Shown: piece by piece, positions 34,750 to 45,797 of the stretch | Numbering within the stretch: the stretch's first letter is position 1 | Layout of the letters: every line of letters starts with the position of its first letter | NCBI RefSeq assembly: GCF_946998835.1 | Contig: NZ_CAMQAZ010000004.1 | Span: 1-64,000, forward strand | Length of the DNA stretch: 64,000 bases | DNA from: an uncultured Corynebacterium sp. | GTDB taxonomy: Bacteria > Actinomycetota > Actinomycetes > Mycobacteriales > Mycobacteriaceae | Direction of reading: 5' to 3' | The notes under the pieces: model-generated | Database searches by the model: none | Told to the model about the DNA's origin: nothing | The model's input: the letters and a program-made list of their open reading frames with translations, nothing else | Made by a program: the position numbers and the translations under genes

Positions 34750-36129
34750 CTAGGAAAACTCGAATTCCACCTGGTCGCCGTGGCGAATTACCGCGCTGGT
34801 CGCACCATTTTCCAGGTTCAACTCGACGACAAGCGAGGGCATCTCGCCAGAAGCACCAGAAGCACCAGAAGCACCAGAAGCACCGGCCCCCTTGAAATCC
34901 CCAGCACCACCAGCACCACCACTGACCAGCGCCGCATCGGTCGCGATTACACGGTAGCGCAGGAAACCATTGCGCAATTCGTCAGTTTCCACGCGAGCAG
35001 AGTGCAGCCACGGGAAGCGGCGACGCATTGCAACGAGCTGCTGGTAGGAGCGGTAGAGTTCCTCGCCTAGCGTAGAGAGCTCTTCCGGGCTGTCCGGGAA
35101 CACCGGGCGAACCTGATCATCACCGCCGATGCGCTCCTCCTTGGTGCCGGTGTAGCCCTGCTCGTCGCCGTAGTAGACCAGCGGCACGCCGGCCACGGTA
35201 AACAGCACTGTTGCCGCCAGCACGGCCTTGTCGGGTCCCACCTGCGTCGCAATGCGCGAAACATCGTGGTTTCCTACAAAGGTGACCGGCACAAACGACT
35301 CCGTGAAGGTGTTGTGGCGCTTCAGCGTCCAGTCCAGCTCGAAGAAGTTCTCCTCCTTCAGCGCGGACCAGGTCGCCTTCCACAGCTCGTATTCTGTCAC
35401 CGAGTCCATGCTGGAGACAGACACAATCTCCGGATAGTCACCGTGGATGACCTCGCCATAGATGTAAGCGTGCGGGTGCTCGGCACGCACTCGCGGCAAA
35501 ACCTTGCGCCAGAACTGCGGGTCCACTGCGTAGGCCGCGTCCAGCCGCCAGCCATCAATCCCCCGCGCCAGCCAGTAGTTCATCACGTCCACAACAAAGT
35601 CTGCGGTCGCATCACTGGTGTGATCAAACTCGACCAAACCCTCGTGGCCTTCAAACACCGGCGCAGTCATGTCGCCGTTTGAATGTGTAAACGCAAACAG
35701 CTGCGCTTCTTCAGAGCCGGGGTTTTCCTTCGCAGTCTTCAGCGCGGGTGCCTCTGCCCCGATGTGGTTGAAGACGCCGTCGAAAAGCACTTTGATGCCG
35801 TGCTCATGGGCAGCCTCTATGACCGCCTTCATGTCCTCTTCGGTACCCAGGCGCGAATCGATGCGGTAGTAGTCCTCAGTGTCGTAGCCGTGGCTGGTGG
35901 ACTCGAACACCGGCGCCAGCTGCAGGACGTTAAGTCCAAGTTCCTGGACATACGGCAGCCAGTCAATCAGTTTGCGAATTCGATTGACCGGCGCGGCACC
36001 CCGGTCCTTCTCCCGGATGGGTGCTCCCACAAACCCCAGCGGATAGACGTGCCATCCAATCGCCCACTTCGTCCACTCAGGTGCGGCGGCAGCGAGCATC
36101 TTGTCGGCGGCGTTGGGGGTCGTGGACAT
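34750..36129 (-). CDS. GH13 alpha-amylase-family glycosidase
   Basis: 459 aa. The four GH13 regions are present: I DGVFNH, II GWRLDAAY (nucleophile Asp), III YGEVI (acid Glu) and IV FVGNHD. It cleaves or transfers alpha-1,4-glucan; cytosolic, as no signal peptide is seen, so it may work on glycogen/maltodextrins from GlgA. The C-terminal beta domain has an insertion of GASGASGASGASG-type triplets encoded by 9-bp repeats. Start MSTTP is chosen from AGAGAGG about 11 nt upstream; the ATG at 36141 overlaps the SD. It begins 4 nt after the M20 gene's stop. Confidence 0.88.
   Translation of the reverse strand: MSTTPNAADKMLAAAAPEWTKWAIGWHVYPLGFVGAPIREKDRGAAPVNRIRKLIDWLPYVQELGLNVLQLAPVFESTSHGYDTEDYYRIDSRLGTEEDMKAVIEAAHEHGIKVLFDGVFNHIGAEAPALKTAKENPGSEEAQLFAFTHSNGDMTAPVFEGHEGLVEFDHTSDATADFVVDVMNYWLARGIDGWRLDAAYAVDPQFWRKVLPRVRAEHPHAYIYGEVIHGDYPEIVSVSSMDSVTEYELWKATWSALKEENFFELDWTLKRHNTFTESFVPVTFVGNHDVSRIATQVGPDKAVLAATVLFTVAGVPLVYYGDEQGYTGTKEERIGGDDQVRPVFPDSPEELSTLGEELYRSYQQLVAMRRRFPWLHSARVETDELRNGFLRYRVIATDAALVSGGAGGAGDFKGAGASGASGASGASGEMPSLVVELNLENGATSAVIRHGDQVEFEFS
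34847..34882. repeat. Four 9-bp tandem repeats inside the GH13 gene
   Basis: CCAGAAGCA x4, in frame, encoding Ala-Ser-Gly triplets; a related CCAGCACCA run follows at about 34910. A potential length polymorphism. Confidence 0.85.
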
Positions 36130-36133
36130 TGTC

Positions 36134-37549
36134 CTATGCATCCTCTCTAGGTGCCTGAGGCTGATTGGAATTATTCGGCGCCGTCGCTGCCTCAGGGCTC
36201 GGCGAGGTCTGCCCCTCCGATTCGCTTGACGACGCCCGCGCCTGGCCGGCATGCGATTTCGGCGTGCCAAGGCCGGCGTTCCGTGGCCGTGGTGGCACGG
36301 AACCGGCTGCGGGCATGGTCGGTGTCGTGGCAGGTCGTTCTGGCGGCTGGGTATTCGATGGGTTCAATGCATCGAGCGCAATTTGAATTTCCGTGCGCAT
36401 GCCACTGACCATGGCTCTCTCCACAATTTTAAACTTGGAGTTGTGGAGGAAGAATGGGTTACCCACTTCCGGGCCACCAGTGCCGAGGAACATGTAGCAG
36501 CCCGGTGCTTCGCGGGAAAAGTATGAGAAGTCATCAGAGGGTGCCCACGGGTCGGCGGCGAACACCTTGGACGTGCCAATTGCCTTCGTGGCCGCGTGCC
36601 AGGCACGGTTGACCGCGATGTCGGCGTTGACCACCATCGGGTACGGAATCTGCCAGTCGAAGGTCGCCTGCGCGCCGTGGGCTTGGCAGACACCATTGAC
36701 GACGGCCTCAATGCGCTGGCAGACAATCTCCCAGTCGGCCTCGTCGACCGACCGGATGGACACTTCCAGGTTCGCGGTATCCGGAATCACGTTGCCGGCC
36801 TCGCCCGAGTGCAGTGAGCCGACATTGACGATGTTCATGTGCTTCGGGTCCACATCGCGGGAGACAATCGTGTTGAGCATGAGAGTCACCTCGCTGGCAA
36901 TCAGCACCGGGTCAATCGACAGCTGCGGGTTCGAGGAGTGACCACCACGGCCACGGATGGCGATGGACACGATGCCCGACATGGTTGTCACTCGACCTGG
37001 GCAAATACCCACATGGCCGACCGGGTGCGGTGCGACATGGAAGGCATAGACCTCATCCAGGTCATCGGCGGCACCCTTGTCGACCAGCTCACGAGCACCG
37101 CCCGGCAGCATCTCTTCAGCGTGCTGGAAGATGCACAGCACCTTGCCGTGCAGCTGATCGCGCATCCCGGAGAGCGCCTTCGCCGTGCCGAGCAGCATAG
37201 CCGTGTGGACATCGTGGCCACAGGCGTGCATGACGCCCGGTGTGCGCGAGGCGTACGGCAGCCCAGTTTCCTCCTGGATCGGCAGCGCATCGATATCTGC
37301 CCGGTAACCAATCACGCGCCCAGTGCTGGGGTCACCGGCCGTGCCCTCGATGACACCGATTACCGACGTCGGGGTCAGCCGGTAGGTCGGAATGTCCCAT
37401 TGATTAAGCAGGTCCTCAATCATGTCGGACGTCTTGTACTCCCGGAAGCTCAGTTCCGGATTCTGGTGCAGCTGGCGACGCCACGCCACCGCCTCGTCAA
37501 TAGGTACTTCAAGGCGGTGCGACGGCAGGGTGTCGTTAGCATCAGTCAT
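36134..37549 (-). CDS. M20 family amidohydrolase with disordered C-terminal tail
   Basis: 471 aa. The M20D core (AmaA/hippurate-hydrolase type) has QLHQNPELSFREY, ADIDALPIQEETG, HACGHDVHTAML with metal ligands, and QHAEEMLPGGARELV. It belongs to the same broad family as the AgaA-like enzyme but a different subgroup. The last 75 residues are Pro/Ser/Thr/Gln-rich, and part (ASSSES) is encoded by a 12-mer site. The ATG start has no evident SD. Substrate: an N-acyl amino acid, exact type unknown. Its stop lies 4 nt before the GH13 start. Confidence 0.85.
   Translation of the reverse strand: MTDANDTLPSHRLEVPIDEAVAWRRQLHQNPELSFREYKTSDMIEDLLNQWDIPTYRLTPTSVIGVIEGTAGDPSTGRVIGYRADIDALPIQEETGLPYASRTPGVMHACGHDVHTAMLLGTAKALSGMRDQLHGKVLCIFQHAEEMLPGGARELVDKGAADDLDEVYAFHVAPHPVGHVGICPGRVTTMSGIVSIAIRGRGGHSSNPQLSIDPVLIASEVTLMLNTIVSRDVDPKHMNIVNVGSLHSGEAGNVIPDTANLEVSIRSVDEADWEIVCQRIEAVVNGVCQAHGAQATFDWQIPYPMVVNADIAVNRAWHAATKAIGTSKVFAADPWAPSDDFSYFSREAPGCYMFLGTGGPEVGNPFFLHNSKFKIVERAMVSGMRTEIQIALDALNPSNTQPPERPATTPTMPAAGSVPPRPRNAGLGTPKSHAGQARASSSESEGQTSPSPEAATAPNNSNQPQAPREDA
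36223..36234 (+). repeat. 12-mer CGCTTGACGACG (site 6)
   Basis: Exact match in the region encoding the disordered tail of the M20 hydrolase (SSSES). Confidence 0.8.
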
Positions 37550-37693
37550 GGTTCATAGCATGACAGAAAATAGGCCTCGCGACGAGGATCTGCGGAAAAT
37601 CTCTTACCGCTTCTCGCTTCACGACGTCCATAGCGCCCCAACATCTCCCCTGCTAGAGGTAGTTTTTAAACACCTCCTGAGGAGGCTTAAGCG

Positions 37694-39064
37694 TCACCGG
37701 CGAACTCCTAGTTTCCTGCGCCCCAGAAAATCTACAGTAAGCTCGGCCAGCCACCACGGATCGACAGTGCCACACATTTCTCGGGCCGAGTGCATGGAGA
37801 CCATCGCAGCTCCAATATCAATGGTGTCGATGCCCAGTCGCGTTGCAGTGATGGGCCCAATCGTTGAGCCACACGGCTTGTGGTTGGCAGACACGAAGTA
37901 CTGAACGGGCACGTCCTGACCGATGCGCGTGGAAGTCGCTTCTGCAATGCGCACTACCTCAGCCTGGCCGGCAGCCGTGGTGGCGTAACGCTGGTTCGCA
38001 TTGACCTTCACCACCGGGCCGGCGTTGAGTTCTGGCTGATGTCCTGGCTCATGTTCACCCGCATAGTTCGGGTGGACCCCGTGTGCACCATCGGCAGAGA
38101 GACAGACGGAACCGCGGTAGAGCTGCTGGGTGCGTTCCAGGTCAGCGCCTGTGGCCGCTGCGATGCGGGACAGAACGTCGGCAAGCAAAGGCCCTGCAGC
38201 ACCTGTCGTGGAGGCGGACCCGACTTCCTCGTGGTCAAAAGCGACCATGACCGGGATGGTGGTTAGCGCACTGAGGTCCCAGCCGAGCAGAGCTTCAAAG
38301 GCGACCAGCGAAGAGTGGACGCTGAGCAGGTTGTCCAGCCGACCAGAGGCGAGGAACTCATCGTGAGCGCCGAACGTGCGCGGCTTCTGGGTGTCGAAGG
38401 AAATGAGGTCCCAGGCAACGATGTCATCGACAGAAAGGCCCGCCGCCTCAGCGATGACCTGGTGGACATCCGTGCCGAAGGTATCCAGACCAATAATTGG
38501 TGCAGTGTGATTTTGCCTGTGGAGCTTCAGCCCCTCATCGTTGATCTGGCGGTTGAGATGGATAGCCAACTGCGGGATACGCGCGACTGGACCGGTGCGG
38601 GCAAGGTGCACATTGCCGCTTTTATCAATCACACGGCCAGCGAACTCAATCTCGCGGTCAGTCCAGCTTCCCAGCAGCGCACCGCCGTAGACCTCCACAG
38701 CGACCTGCGCATACCCAGCATGGGAGACCTGTGCATTCGGCTTCACGCGGAAACCGGGCGAATCCGTGTGGGAACCCACAATTCGGAAACCGGTCAGATC
38801 CGCAGCTGGGGTTTCCGGGACAATCCAGGCAACGGCGGCGCCATCACGGCGAAGGACGTAGGCGCCAGGTTCACTCGGCCACTGTTCATGCTCGTCGACG
38901 AGCGTGGCTCCAGCTGCAGTCAGACGATCCACGACCTGCTGAGCTGTGTGGAAGGAGCTTGGCGAGGCTTCTACGAAAGCAATGAGGTCCTCCACGTGTG
39001 CACGAGCCGCAGCCGGCACCGTGCGTGGTGCAGCTGAAGACGAATTCGACGTCGGTAGAGCCAT
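37694..39064 (-). CDS. M18 family aminopeptidase
   Basis: 456-aa cytosolic metallo-aminopeptidase (ApeB-like, acidic N-terminal residues preferred in the family). Metal-site motifs are GSHTDSPGFRVKP (about residue 95), FDHEEVGSAS, and the C-terminal GAAMVSMHSAREM. Length and motif order are standard. SD AGGAG is 8 nt before the ATG. The M20 gene follows after 144 nt, so they may share a transcript. Acts in peptide turnover. Confidence 0.92.
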   Translation of the reverse strand: MALPTSNSSSAAPRTVPAAARAHVEDLIAFVEASPSSFHTAQQVVDRLTAAGATLVDEHEQWPSEPGAYVLRRDGAAVAWIVPETPAADLTGFRIVGSHTDSPGFRVKPNAQVSHAGYAQVAVEVYGGALLGSWTDREIEFAGRVIDKSGNVHLARTGPVARIPQLAIHLNRQINDEGLKLHRQNHTAPIIGLDTFGTDVHQVIAEAAGLSVDDIVAWDLISFDTQKPRTFGAHDEFLASGRLDNLLSVHSSLVAFEALLGWDLSALTTIPVMVAFDHEEVGSASTTGAAGPLLADVLSRIAAATGADLERTQQLYRGSVCLSADGAHGVHPNYAGEHEPGHQPELNAGPVVKVNANQRYATTAAGQAEVVRIAEATSTRIGQDVPVQYFVSANHKPCGSTIGPITATRLGIDTIDIGAAMVSMHSAREMCGTVDPWWLAELTVDFLGRRKLGVRR

Positions 39065-39400
39065 GAGCTATCTCCTACTTCGCAAAAACCCTTTGATGTG
39101 CACGACGGTTTTCGTTGCACAAGACACAGTGTCAAGACACATTGTATTGATGCTCGGGATTGAGGTTCGTGGCACGGTGAAAACCGTCGGAGTTGAACTG
39201 CGCATCTACCAAGATTGTGACGTGGGTTTCATGTTGGGAACGGAGATTTCATTCATCACTTTCGCCCCTTTTAGCTCGATATCAGGCAGAAACGGGCATA
39301 TAGTGGCGGTTTGCAGATGTAGAGATGTTCCCACAGTGGAAATACTCCCACATAACAGATCCGATTAACTACGAACCTTTATACGAAGAGGAACCTATAT
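39065..39400. other. 336-nt intergenic region
   Basis: Promoter region for the divergent aminopeptidase and the small gene at 39401. No gene, hairpin terminator or repeat could be supported; a weak in-frame stretch from 39096 was rejected. Confidence 0.5.
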
Positions 39401-39598
39401 ATGAGCCTCGCACGCATCTTCCCCCATTCCTTCGATACCAAACGTGCCCACTACTCCGCTCCCCTTTCCGAGACGCTGGCCCACGACGGTGGCCGCGAAG
39501 CGAACTCCGTCCACTATGGTCGCCGCATCAATACGCAGCGCCCCGAAATCACAAACGACATGTCCGCCCGCGACATTGTCAGCATGCTTAGCCGTTAG
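39401..39598 (+). CDS. Small conserved-looking protein of unknown function
   Basis: 65 aa, hydrophilic, with no signal peptide or membrane segment; it contains HYGRRINTQRPEI and ends SARDIVSMLSR. SD GAGGA lies 9 nt before the ATG. Its TAG stop overlaps the TAA of the convergent glycosyltransferase gene (TTAG), a tight fit expected of a real gene. I do not recognise the family. Confidence 0.6.
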   Translation: MSLARIFPHSFDTKRAHYSAPLSETLAHDGGREANSVHYGRRINTQRPEITNDMSARDIVSMLSR

Positions 39599-41040
39599 GC
39601 TCTAGAAGAACGCTTAAACAGATCAAACAAGATCATCGGCTCGGGCTGCACGGCACTACCGACCGAACCGGATTCGTAATCAGTAGCAGAGCCCACCACA
39701 GCTGAGTGACGAACCGCAGCTGCATGACAGCCACCAACCAGCAATAGCACCGCAATTCCAACAAGCATCGCCGTCGTGCCCGAATACGCGTAACCGGACG
39801 TAAATGGAATCGCCCCAATAGGGTTCGTGACCGGGAAACTCAACAATCCCACCAGCGCCGCAATGGCGACATAGGGCCACTGGCTGGTAAACCGTGTTCC
39901 GGACATCGCTGCAAAGCCCATCACCGGCACAACCAAGACAATCATGTAGTGAGTCCACACAATCGACGAGAACGCAGTCGCAATCAACCAAGCGCTCGTT
40001 ATCAAAAGCTGAAAACGGTACACCGGATTCCACCACGCCACCGCAGTTGCCAGTAGCGTCACGACAATGGCGATACTAAGTGGAATGAGCTTCACGCTGT
40101 CCGGATAATCCGTCACCAGACTGACCGCAAACTCCGGAACCCCCAAATCCGACGCCAGCATTGAGGCAATCGATTGGTTGGCCGCGCCAACCAGCACAGA
40201 ACTATTGATGGTCTCTAGACGATCGAGCCACGTCGAAATCACCGACATATCAATGCTGATGAACATCAAAGCCACCAGCACCGCCGTCGTGCCGAGCGCC
40301 CAGAGAGCTGCGCGGCGTCGATAAGCAAAAAACAGCATGACGACGATTAATGCGTACGGTGTCAACTTAATGGATGCGACGAGCCCTAAGATTATGCCCG
40401 CCAACCACGGACGAGTACGAGACGCAGCCAGCCCGTAGATAACTCCCGCGACGATTAAAGGTGTGGTCTGCCCGAGCCAAAGCGAGTTGATAGTCGCTGG
40501 CAGGCAGAGGATAACAACCGTGACCAGGGCAGCTAGCCCCCATGGCATAGGGCGGTTGAACCACAAAAAGTAACTCGCAGCGGCGATTACCACTACGGCA
40601 GCGCCGGAGCCGAACAACAACCACAGCACCGACGTGTCAAAAGACATAATTTTGGTGAGATACGACAGCGCCTGTGCAAAAAGTGGATTCTGCACAAAGG
40701 GGTGCGGAAAAGGTGCCGAAACATCGTGGGCAGCCGTCAGCCAGGCATCACCCGACATCGCGGAAAAATCAACCGGATTATGGTCATATAGGTGATCAAT
40801 TTGCCCTTTGTCCACGAGGACCCCGCCGATCCACAGCGAAGCCCAGTCATCCGGTTGATCACGTTCTCCCCAAACCAACTGAGTGAGAAAACCAGCGACC
40901 AGTGAAATCAGAATCAATGGCCAAGTCATCACCGAAGAACGCTTGACCGAAGATGAAGCGGCCGTTGTCGGCTGAGGTACCACCGCAGTTGCCGTCTCCG
41001 GCGCTTGTGGCGACTCAGCTATTCGACGGTGCTTTGCCAC
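39595..41040 (-). CDS. GT87-family (DUF2029) membrane glycosyltransferase
   Basis: 481 aa with a cytoplasmic tail of about 40 residues and about ten membrane segments. WGERDQPDDWASLWIGG gives the acidic residues of the first extracytoplasmic loop, LGQTTPLIVAGVIYG and SIKLTPYALIVVMLFFAYRRR are the GT87 hallmarks seen in PimE and AftC-type polyprenyl-phosphate mannosyl/arabinosyl transferases. It is likely to build PIM/lipomannan or arabinan; which one cannot be told. GTG at 41040 is preferred because TAGGAG lies just upstream; an ATG five codons earlier includes that SD. Confidence 0.82.
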   Translation of the reverse strand: MAKHRRIAESPQAPETATAVVPQPTTAASSSVKRSSVMTWPLILISLVAGFLTQLVWGERDQPDDWASLWIGGVLVDKGQIDHLYDHNPVDFSAMSGDAWLTAAHDVSAPFPHPFVQNPLFAQALSYLTKIMSFDTSVLWLLFGSGAAVVVIAAASYFLWFNRPMPWGLAALVTVVILCLPATINSLWLGQTTPLIVAGVIYGLAASRTRPWLAGIILGLVASIKLTPYALIVVMLFFAYRRRAALWALGTTAVLVALMFISIDMSVISTWLDRLETINSSVLVGAANQSIASMLASDLGVPEFAVSLVTDYPDSVKLIPLSIAIVVTLLATAVAWWNPVYRFQLLITSAWLIATAFSSIVWTHYMIVLVVPVMGFAAMSGTRFTSQWPYVAIAALVGLLSFPVTNPIGAIPFTSGYAYSGTTAMLVGIAVLLLVGGCHAAAVRHSAVVGSATDYESGSVGSAVQPEPMILFDLFKRSSRA

Positions 41041-41166
41041 GACTCTCCTATTCACTAATGAACGCTCTGTTCTTTGGTCTGCCCTAACTGTAGTGGCAAC
41101 GGCTCAAAGAACAGAACGACTCACTTAGTAGGAGCCACCGAGCCGCTAGAACAATCAGCCGCCGAG

Positions 41167-42985
<1,819 letters not shown>

Positions 42986-43256
42986 TTTTGTAATGCGTCT
43001 CATAGTCTAACCAATCGTTCGGATTACTTCGGTCACTACACCCGCACGAGTCACCATCGCTTGCCGACGGCATGGAGACCGCATCCCAAATGTGCAGGCA
43101 GTGACTGTTTTGTTCCTTGTATCTCGTGCGCGCACCCCTTTATCCACACCCTAAAAAAGTTATCCACAATCCGTCAGTTTTTCGGCTTCTCGGCAAGCGC
43201 TGACCGCGGCTGCAGTGCTATATCTTTGTCACACAAATTCTTTGGGGAGGGAAATT
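42986..43256. other. Intergenic region between thiC riboswitch and the DUF3558 gene
   Basis: Contains the thiC promoter (TAGACT near 43005 on the minus strand), a 12-mer site (43058), and an extended -10 box TGCTATATC (43216-43224) that would give the DUF3558 gene a leader of about 26 nt. No gene is seen. Confidence 0.5.
43058..43069 (+). repeat. 12-mer CGCTTGCCGACG (site 7, intergenic)
   Basis: Exact match between thiC and the DUF3558 gene. A partial match (CGCTTGCCGA) lies at about 43190 on the other strand. Confidence 0.8.
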
Positions 43257-43910
43257 TTGAAAAAGGCGACTACCACTGCCCTGCTGTCGGCACTTCTACT
43301 GGGGATAACGGCGACCGGCTGCACATCGTCTGAGACATCTGGCGAAGAGGTTCGCCCCGTCGGCGATAATGCGACACCCATGACTACTGACTCGGGCGTG
43401 ACCTTGCCTGCAGGTGTCCTTCCGCCCAACGATCCGCCAGCGCCTGGTGATGCCCCGCTCGGCGCTGATGGCCACTACAACTACGACGCGCCCGAGTTTG
43501 TTCTCACTAATCCTTGTGATGACCCAGAGATCATGGGGCGCTTGGAAAAGCTTGGGTATCGGGAGCAGACGGATGTCCAAGACCGGATTAAAGGTGTCAA
43601 ACAAATAGGTTGCGGCCTTCAAGCAGAACAGATTGTCTCACTTGGGATTTGGCATGCAGGAGTGGCTCATTCCCAACTAGAAAAGTACGGTGCGCGTCCG
43701 ATTTCGCATCATTTCGAGAACCTCCATTGGGTAAGTTTTAACCAAACCAACCCAATCGGCCTCTCGTACTGCATCGCATCAGTCGAAACCCCTAGAGGTG
43801 CACTGGGTTTTATCACGCATATTGCAAATCAAGAATCAACAAATCTTGATGACAGCGACTGTAAGTCTGCTAACAATCTCATGACCGATTACTTGGGGGA
43901 AATGTCGTGA
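43257..43910 (+). CDS. DUF3558-type lipoprotein
   Basis: 217 aa. Start TTG with GGGAGGG 6-8 nt upstream. Lipoprotein signal with lipobox ATGC (Cys about residue 22), a Pro/Asp-rich linker, then a globular part with four cysteines (PCDDPE, QIGCGLQ, LSYCIAS, DSDCKS), the pattern of actinobacterial DUF3558 lipoproteins. Its TGA overlaps the GTG start of the next gene (GTGA). DUF3558 genes often neighbour PPE/ESX-like genes in other Mycobacteriales and Pseudonocardiales, which fits its partner here. Confidence 0.78.
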   Translation: MKKATTTALLSALLLGITATGCTSSETSGEEVRPVGDNATPMTTDSGVTLPAGVLPPNDPPAPGDAPLGADGHYNYDAPEFVLTNPCDDPEIMGRLEKLGYREQTDVQDRIKGVKQIGCGLQAEQIVSLGIWHAGVAHSQLEKYGARPISHHFENLHWVSFNQTNPIGLSYCIASVETPRGALGFITHIANQESTNLDDSDCKSANNLMTDYLGEMS

Positions 43911-45721
43911 TTTCTGCAAACATTTCAACAATTGATAATGCAATTAATGGCCTTACTGGTGCGATTATGCTTCCGGGCTCTTCGATTACGATGCAGCCAA
44001 ATTTAGCCGGTTATTCGCAGGTCCCGTCGCTCCAGCTGGTAGCGACAGAGCACAGCCTGGCAATTTCAGGTAGCCCCGGAAGCTCAATTGCCGTCGGGAA
44101 GTCCCTGGGCAAACAACTCACCTGGGCCCAAACCAATCTTTCCGATTTCCGTCGTGTCATCACTGACCACGAATCCACCATGAATCGGATCTTTCGGAGC
44201 ATTAATCCTTTCGATGGCAAGGGTGCTTCCCTGAAGGAGGTAGCGCACTCAAGCGGCGTATTCCAGCGTCGGCCAATGTTTGAAGCGGGAAATCTCACTT
44301 TCGCGCCAGTCACGCTATCCGCCGAGTTAGGTCTAGATGCGAAGGCGCTGCTGGCTATGTTCGCGGCGACAAATGACTCCGTTGTGGCTGAAGCAATCGC
44401 CTACTGGAACAACTTCGCTGAAACGATGTTTAAGCTGTCCGACAACCTTAACTCCATCTCCTCCGGCTTGGTATCAAGCAACAGCGGTGAAGTATTCACT
44501 GCTGCCGACTCGACTATGAAAGGCCTCGCAGCCCGAGCTACTGCTATTGCCACAGCTTCTGAGGTGATGGCAGGCCATCTTGAGATCTTGCCTGCAGTCA
44601 AGGCTATGTCGGTCAACGCGCTATCTGCGATTCAGGTCGAGTCCAAGGCTCTTCCGAACCCCATCGCCCAAAAGGCATTCGAGCAGGCTGAAGTGGCTGC
44701 GTTTCTTGCCGGTCCTTACACGGCACAACTGCAGACTGCGATTCCTCGCATTCCGAACCTGGTTTCGGCTGATGCGGGAAGCGGAGTTACCTCAGAAGTT
44801 TCCACCGGCGCCATGGTCGCCGGGCGTTCCGGAACTAGCCAGTTTGGACTGTCACCTGCTGGTATGTCAGGAAACATGCAAGCTGCAAGCACACCGCTTG
44901 GCACCAATTCCGCTGTCCCTAACTCACCGACACTACATACGGCGAACTCGAGTCCGAGCATTCCCTCCCAGGTCCAACCGAGCGCTTCTACCATGCCGAC
45001 GCCGACGAACCCGGCAGCCGTACCTGCGCATACTTCCCCGGCTAGCAGCCCATTGGGGCCCGCTATGATGTCGACTCCGCCGGCTCAAACACCAGGCATG
45101 ACGCAGCCGAATTCTGCAGGTACAGGTGCACTTACTCCATCAGGTGTCGGTGCTCCTCAGCTCGCTGGAGGGGCCGCGCGCCACCCGTTGCCGCCGGGTT
45201 CAGGGGCGTACGGCACTTATGGTGGAGGCCCCGCCGGATCAGTCGGTGCAGGAAACCCCACACGATTCACACCTTTCGGTGGAATCTCGGCGGCACCAAA
45301 TTCAGGAATTCCGATGTCGAATCCTGGAATCGTCGCAACACCGAAACCGGGCATTAACGCAGGATTCGGAACCGGTGCGGGACCTGCCGGCTCTGCACCA
45401 ACAAACACCACGAATAGTTCCGGTCAGCGCAGCAGTGGCTTAATGAATGCTTTGCTCAACGCCCGCAATGGAACCACGGGAGCAACCTCGGGAACAGCTG
45501 GTGCCAACCACGGGCCCGGTTCGTCTGCGGCCGCCACTGCGGGAAACCGAGGAGGACTTGGCCGTGAGGACTCCGCGTCGTCGGCACGCAAACTAACGAA
45601 TGTGGCCACCATCCGCGATAACGATGCCGGTGCGTTTGAGCAGAACGAATACCAAAAGGAGCTCTTCGGGGAGGCGCCCATCACCATCCCACCGGTGATT
45701 GGCCACAACGTCCGAGCCTAA
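43907..45721 (+). CDS. Large helical plus Pro/Gly-rich protein, possible type VII secretion-related
   Basis: 604 aa, no signal peptide or membrane segment. Residues 1-280 are rich in predicted helix with few prolines; residues about 285-555 are low-complexity Pro/Gly/Ser/Thr/Asn; the last 45 are charged (DNDAGAFEQNEYQKELFGEA). This layout recalls PPE/EspB-like proteins, but no WxG or clear YxxxD/E export signal is found. GTG start is coupled to the DUF3558 lipoprotein gene. No EccC or other secretion core genes are in the window. I do not recognise the family with confidence. Confidence 0.6.
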   Translation: MISANISTIDNAINGLTGAIMLPGSSITMQPNLAGYSQVPSLQLVATEHSLAISGSPGSSIAVGKSLGKQLTWAQTNLSDFRRVITDHESTMNRIFRSINPFDGKGASLKEVAHSSGVFQRRPMFEAGNLTFAPVTLSAELGLDAKALLAMFAATNDSVVAEAIAYWNNFAETMFKLSDNLNSISSGLVSSNSGEVFTAADSTMKGLAARATAIATASEVMAGHLEILPAVKAMSVNALSAIQVESKALPNPIAQKAFEQAEVAAFLAGPYTAQLQTAIPRIPNLVSADAGSGVTSEVSTGAMVAGRSGTSQFGLSPAGMSGNMQAASTPLGTNSAVPNSPTLHTANSSPSIPSQVQPSASTMPTPTNPAAVPAHTSPASSPLGPAMMSTPPAQTPGMTQPNSAGTGALTPSGVGAPQLAGGAARHPLPPGSGAYGTYGGGPAGSVGAGNPTRFTPFGGISAAPNSGIPMSNPGIVATPKPGINAGFGTGAGPAGSAPTNTTNSSGQRSSGLMNALLNARNGTTGATSGTAGANHGPGSSAAATAGNRGGLGREDSASSARKLTNVATIRDNDAGAFEQNEYQKELFGEAPITIPPVIGHNVRA

Positions 45722-45797
45722 ACTCCGGTCTAAAATCCCGAGCCTAAACTCAGAGCGTAAAGCACCAGACACAAACTGAACGCACCAGCACTGAAGG

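Noticed and set aside
39096..39368. Possible second small gene upstream of the 39401 gene.
   Set aside because: No SD, no -10 box in place, no recognisable composition; it lies in the probable promoter region.
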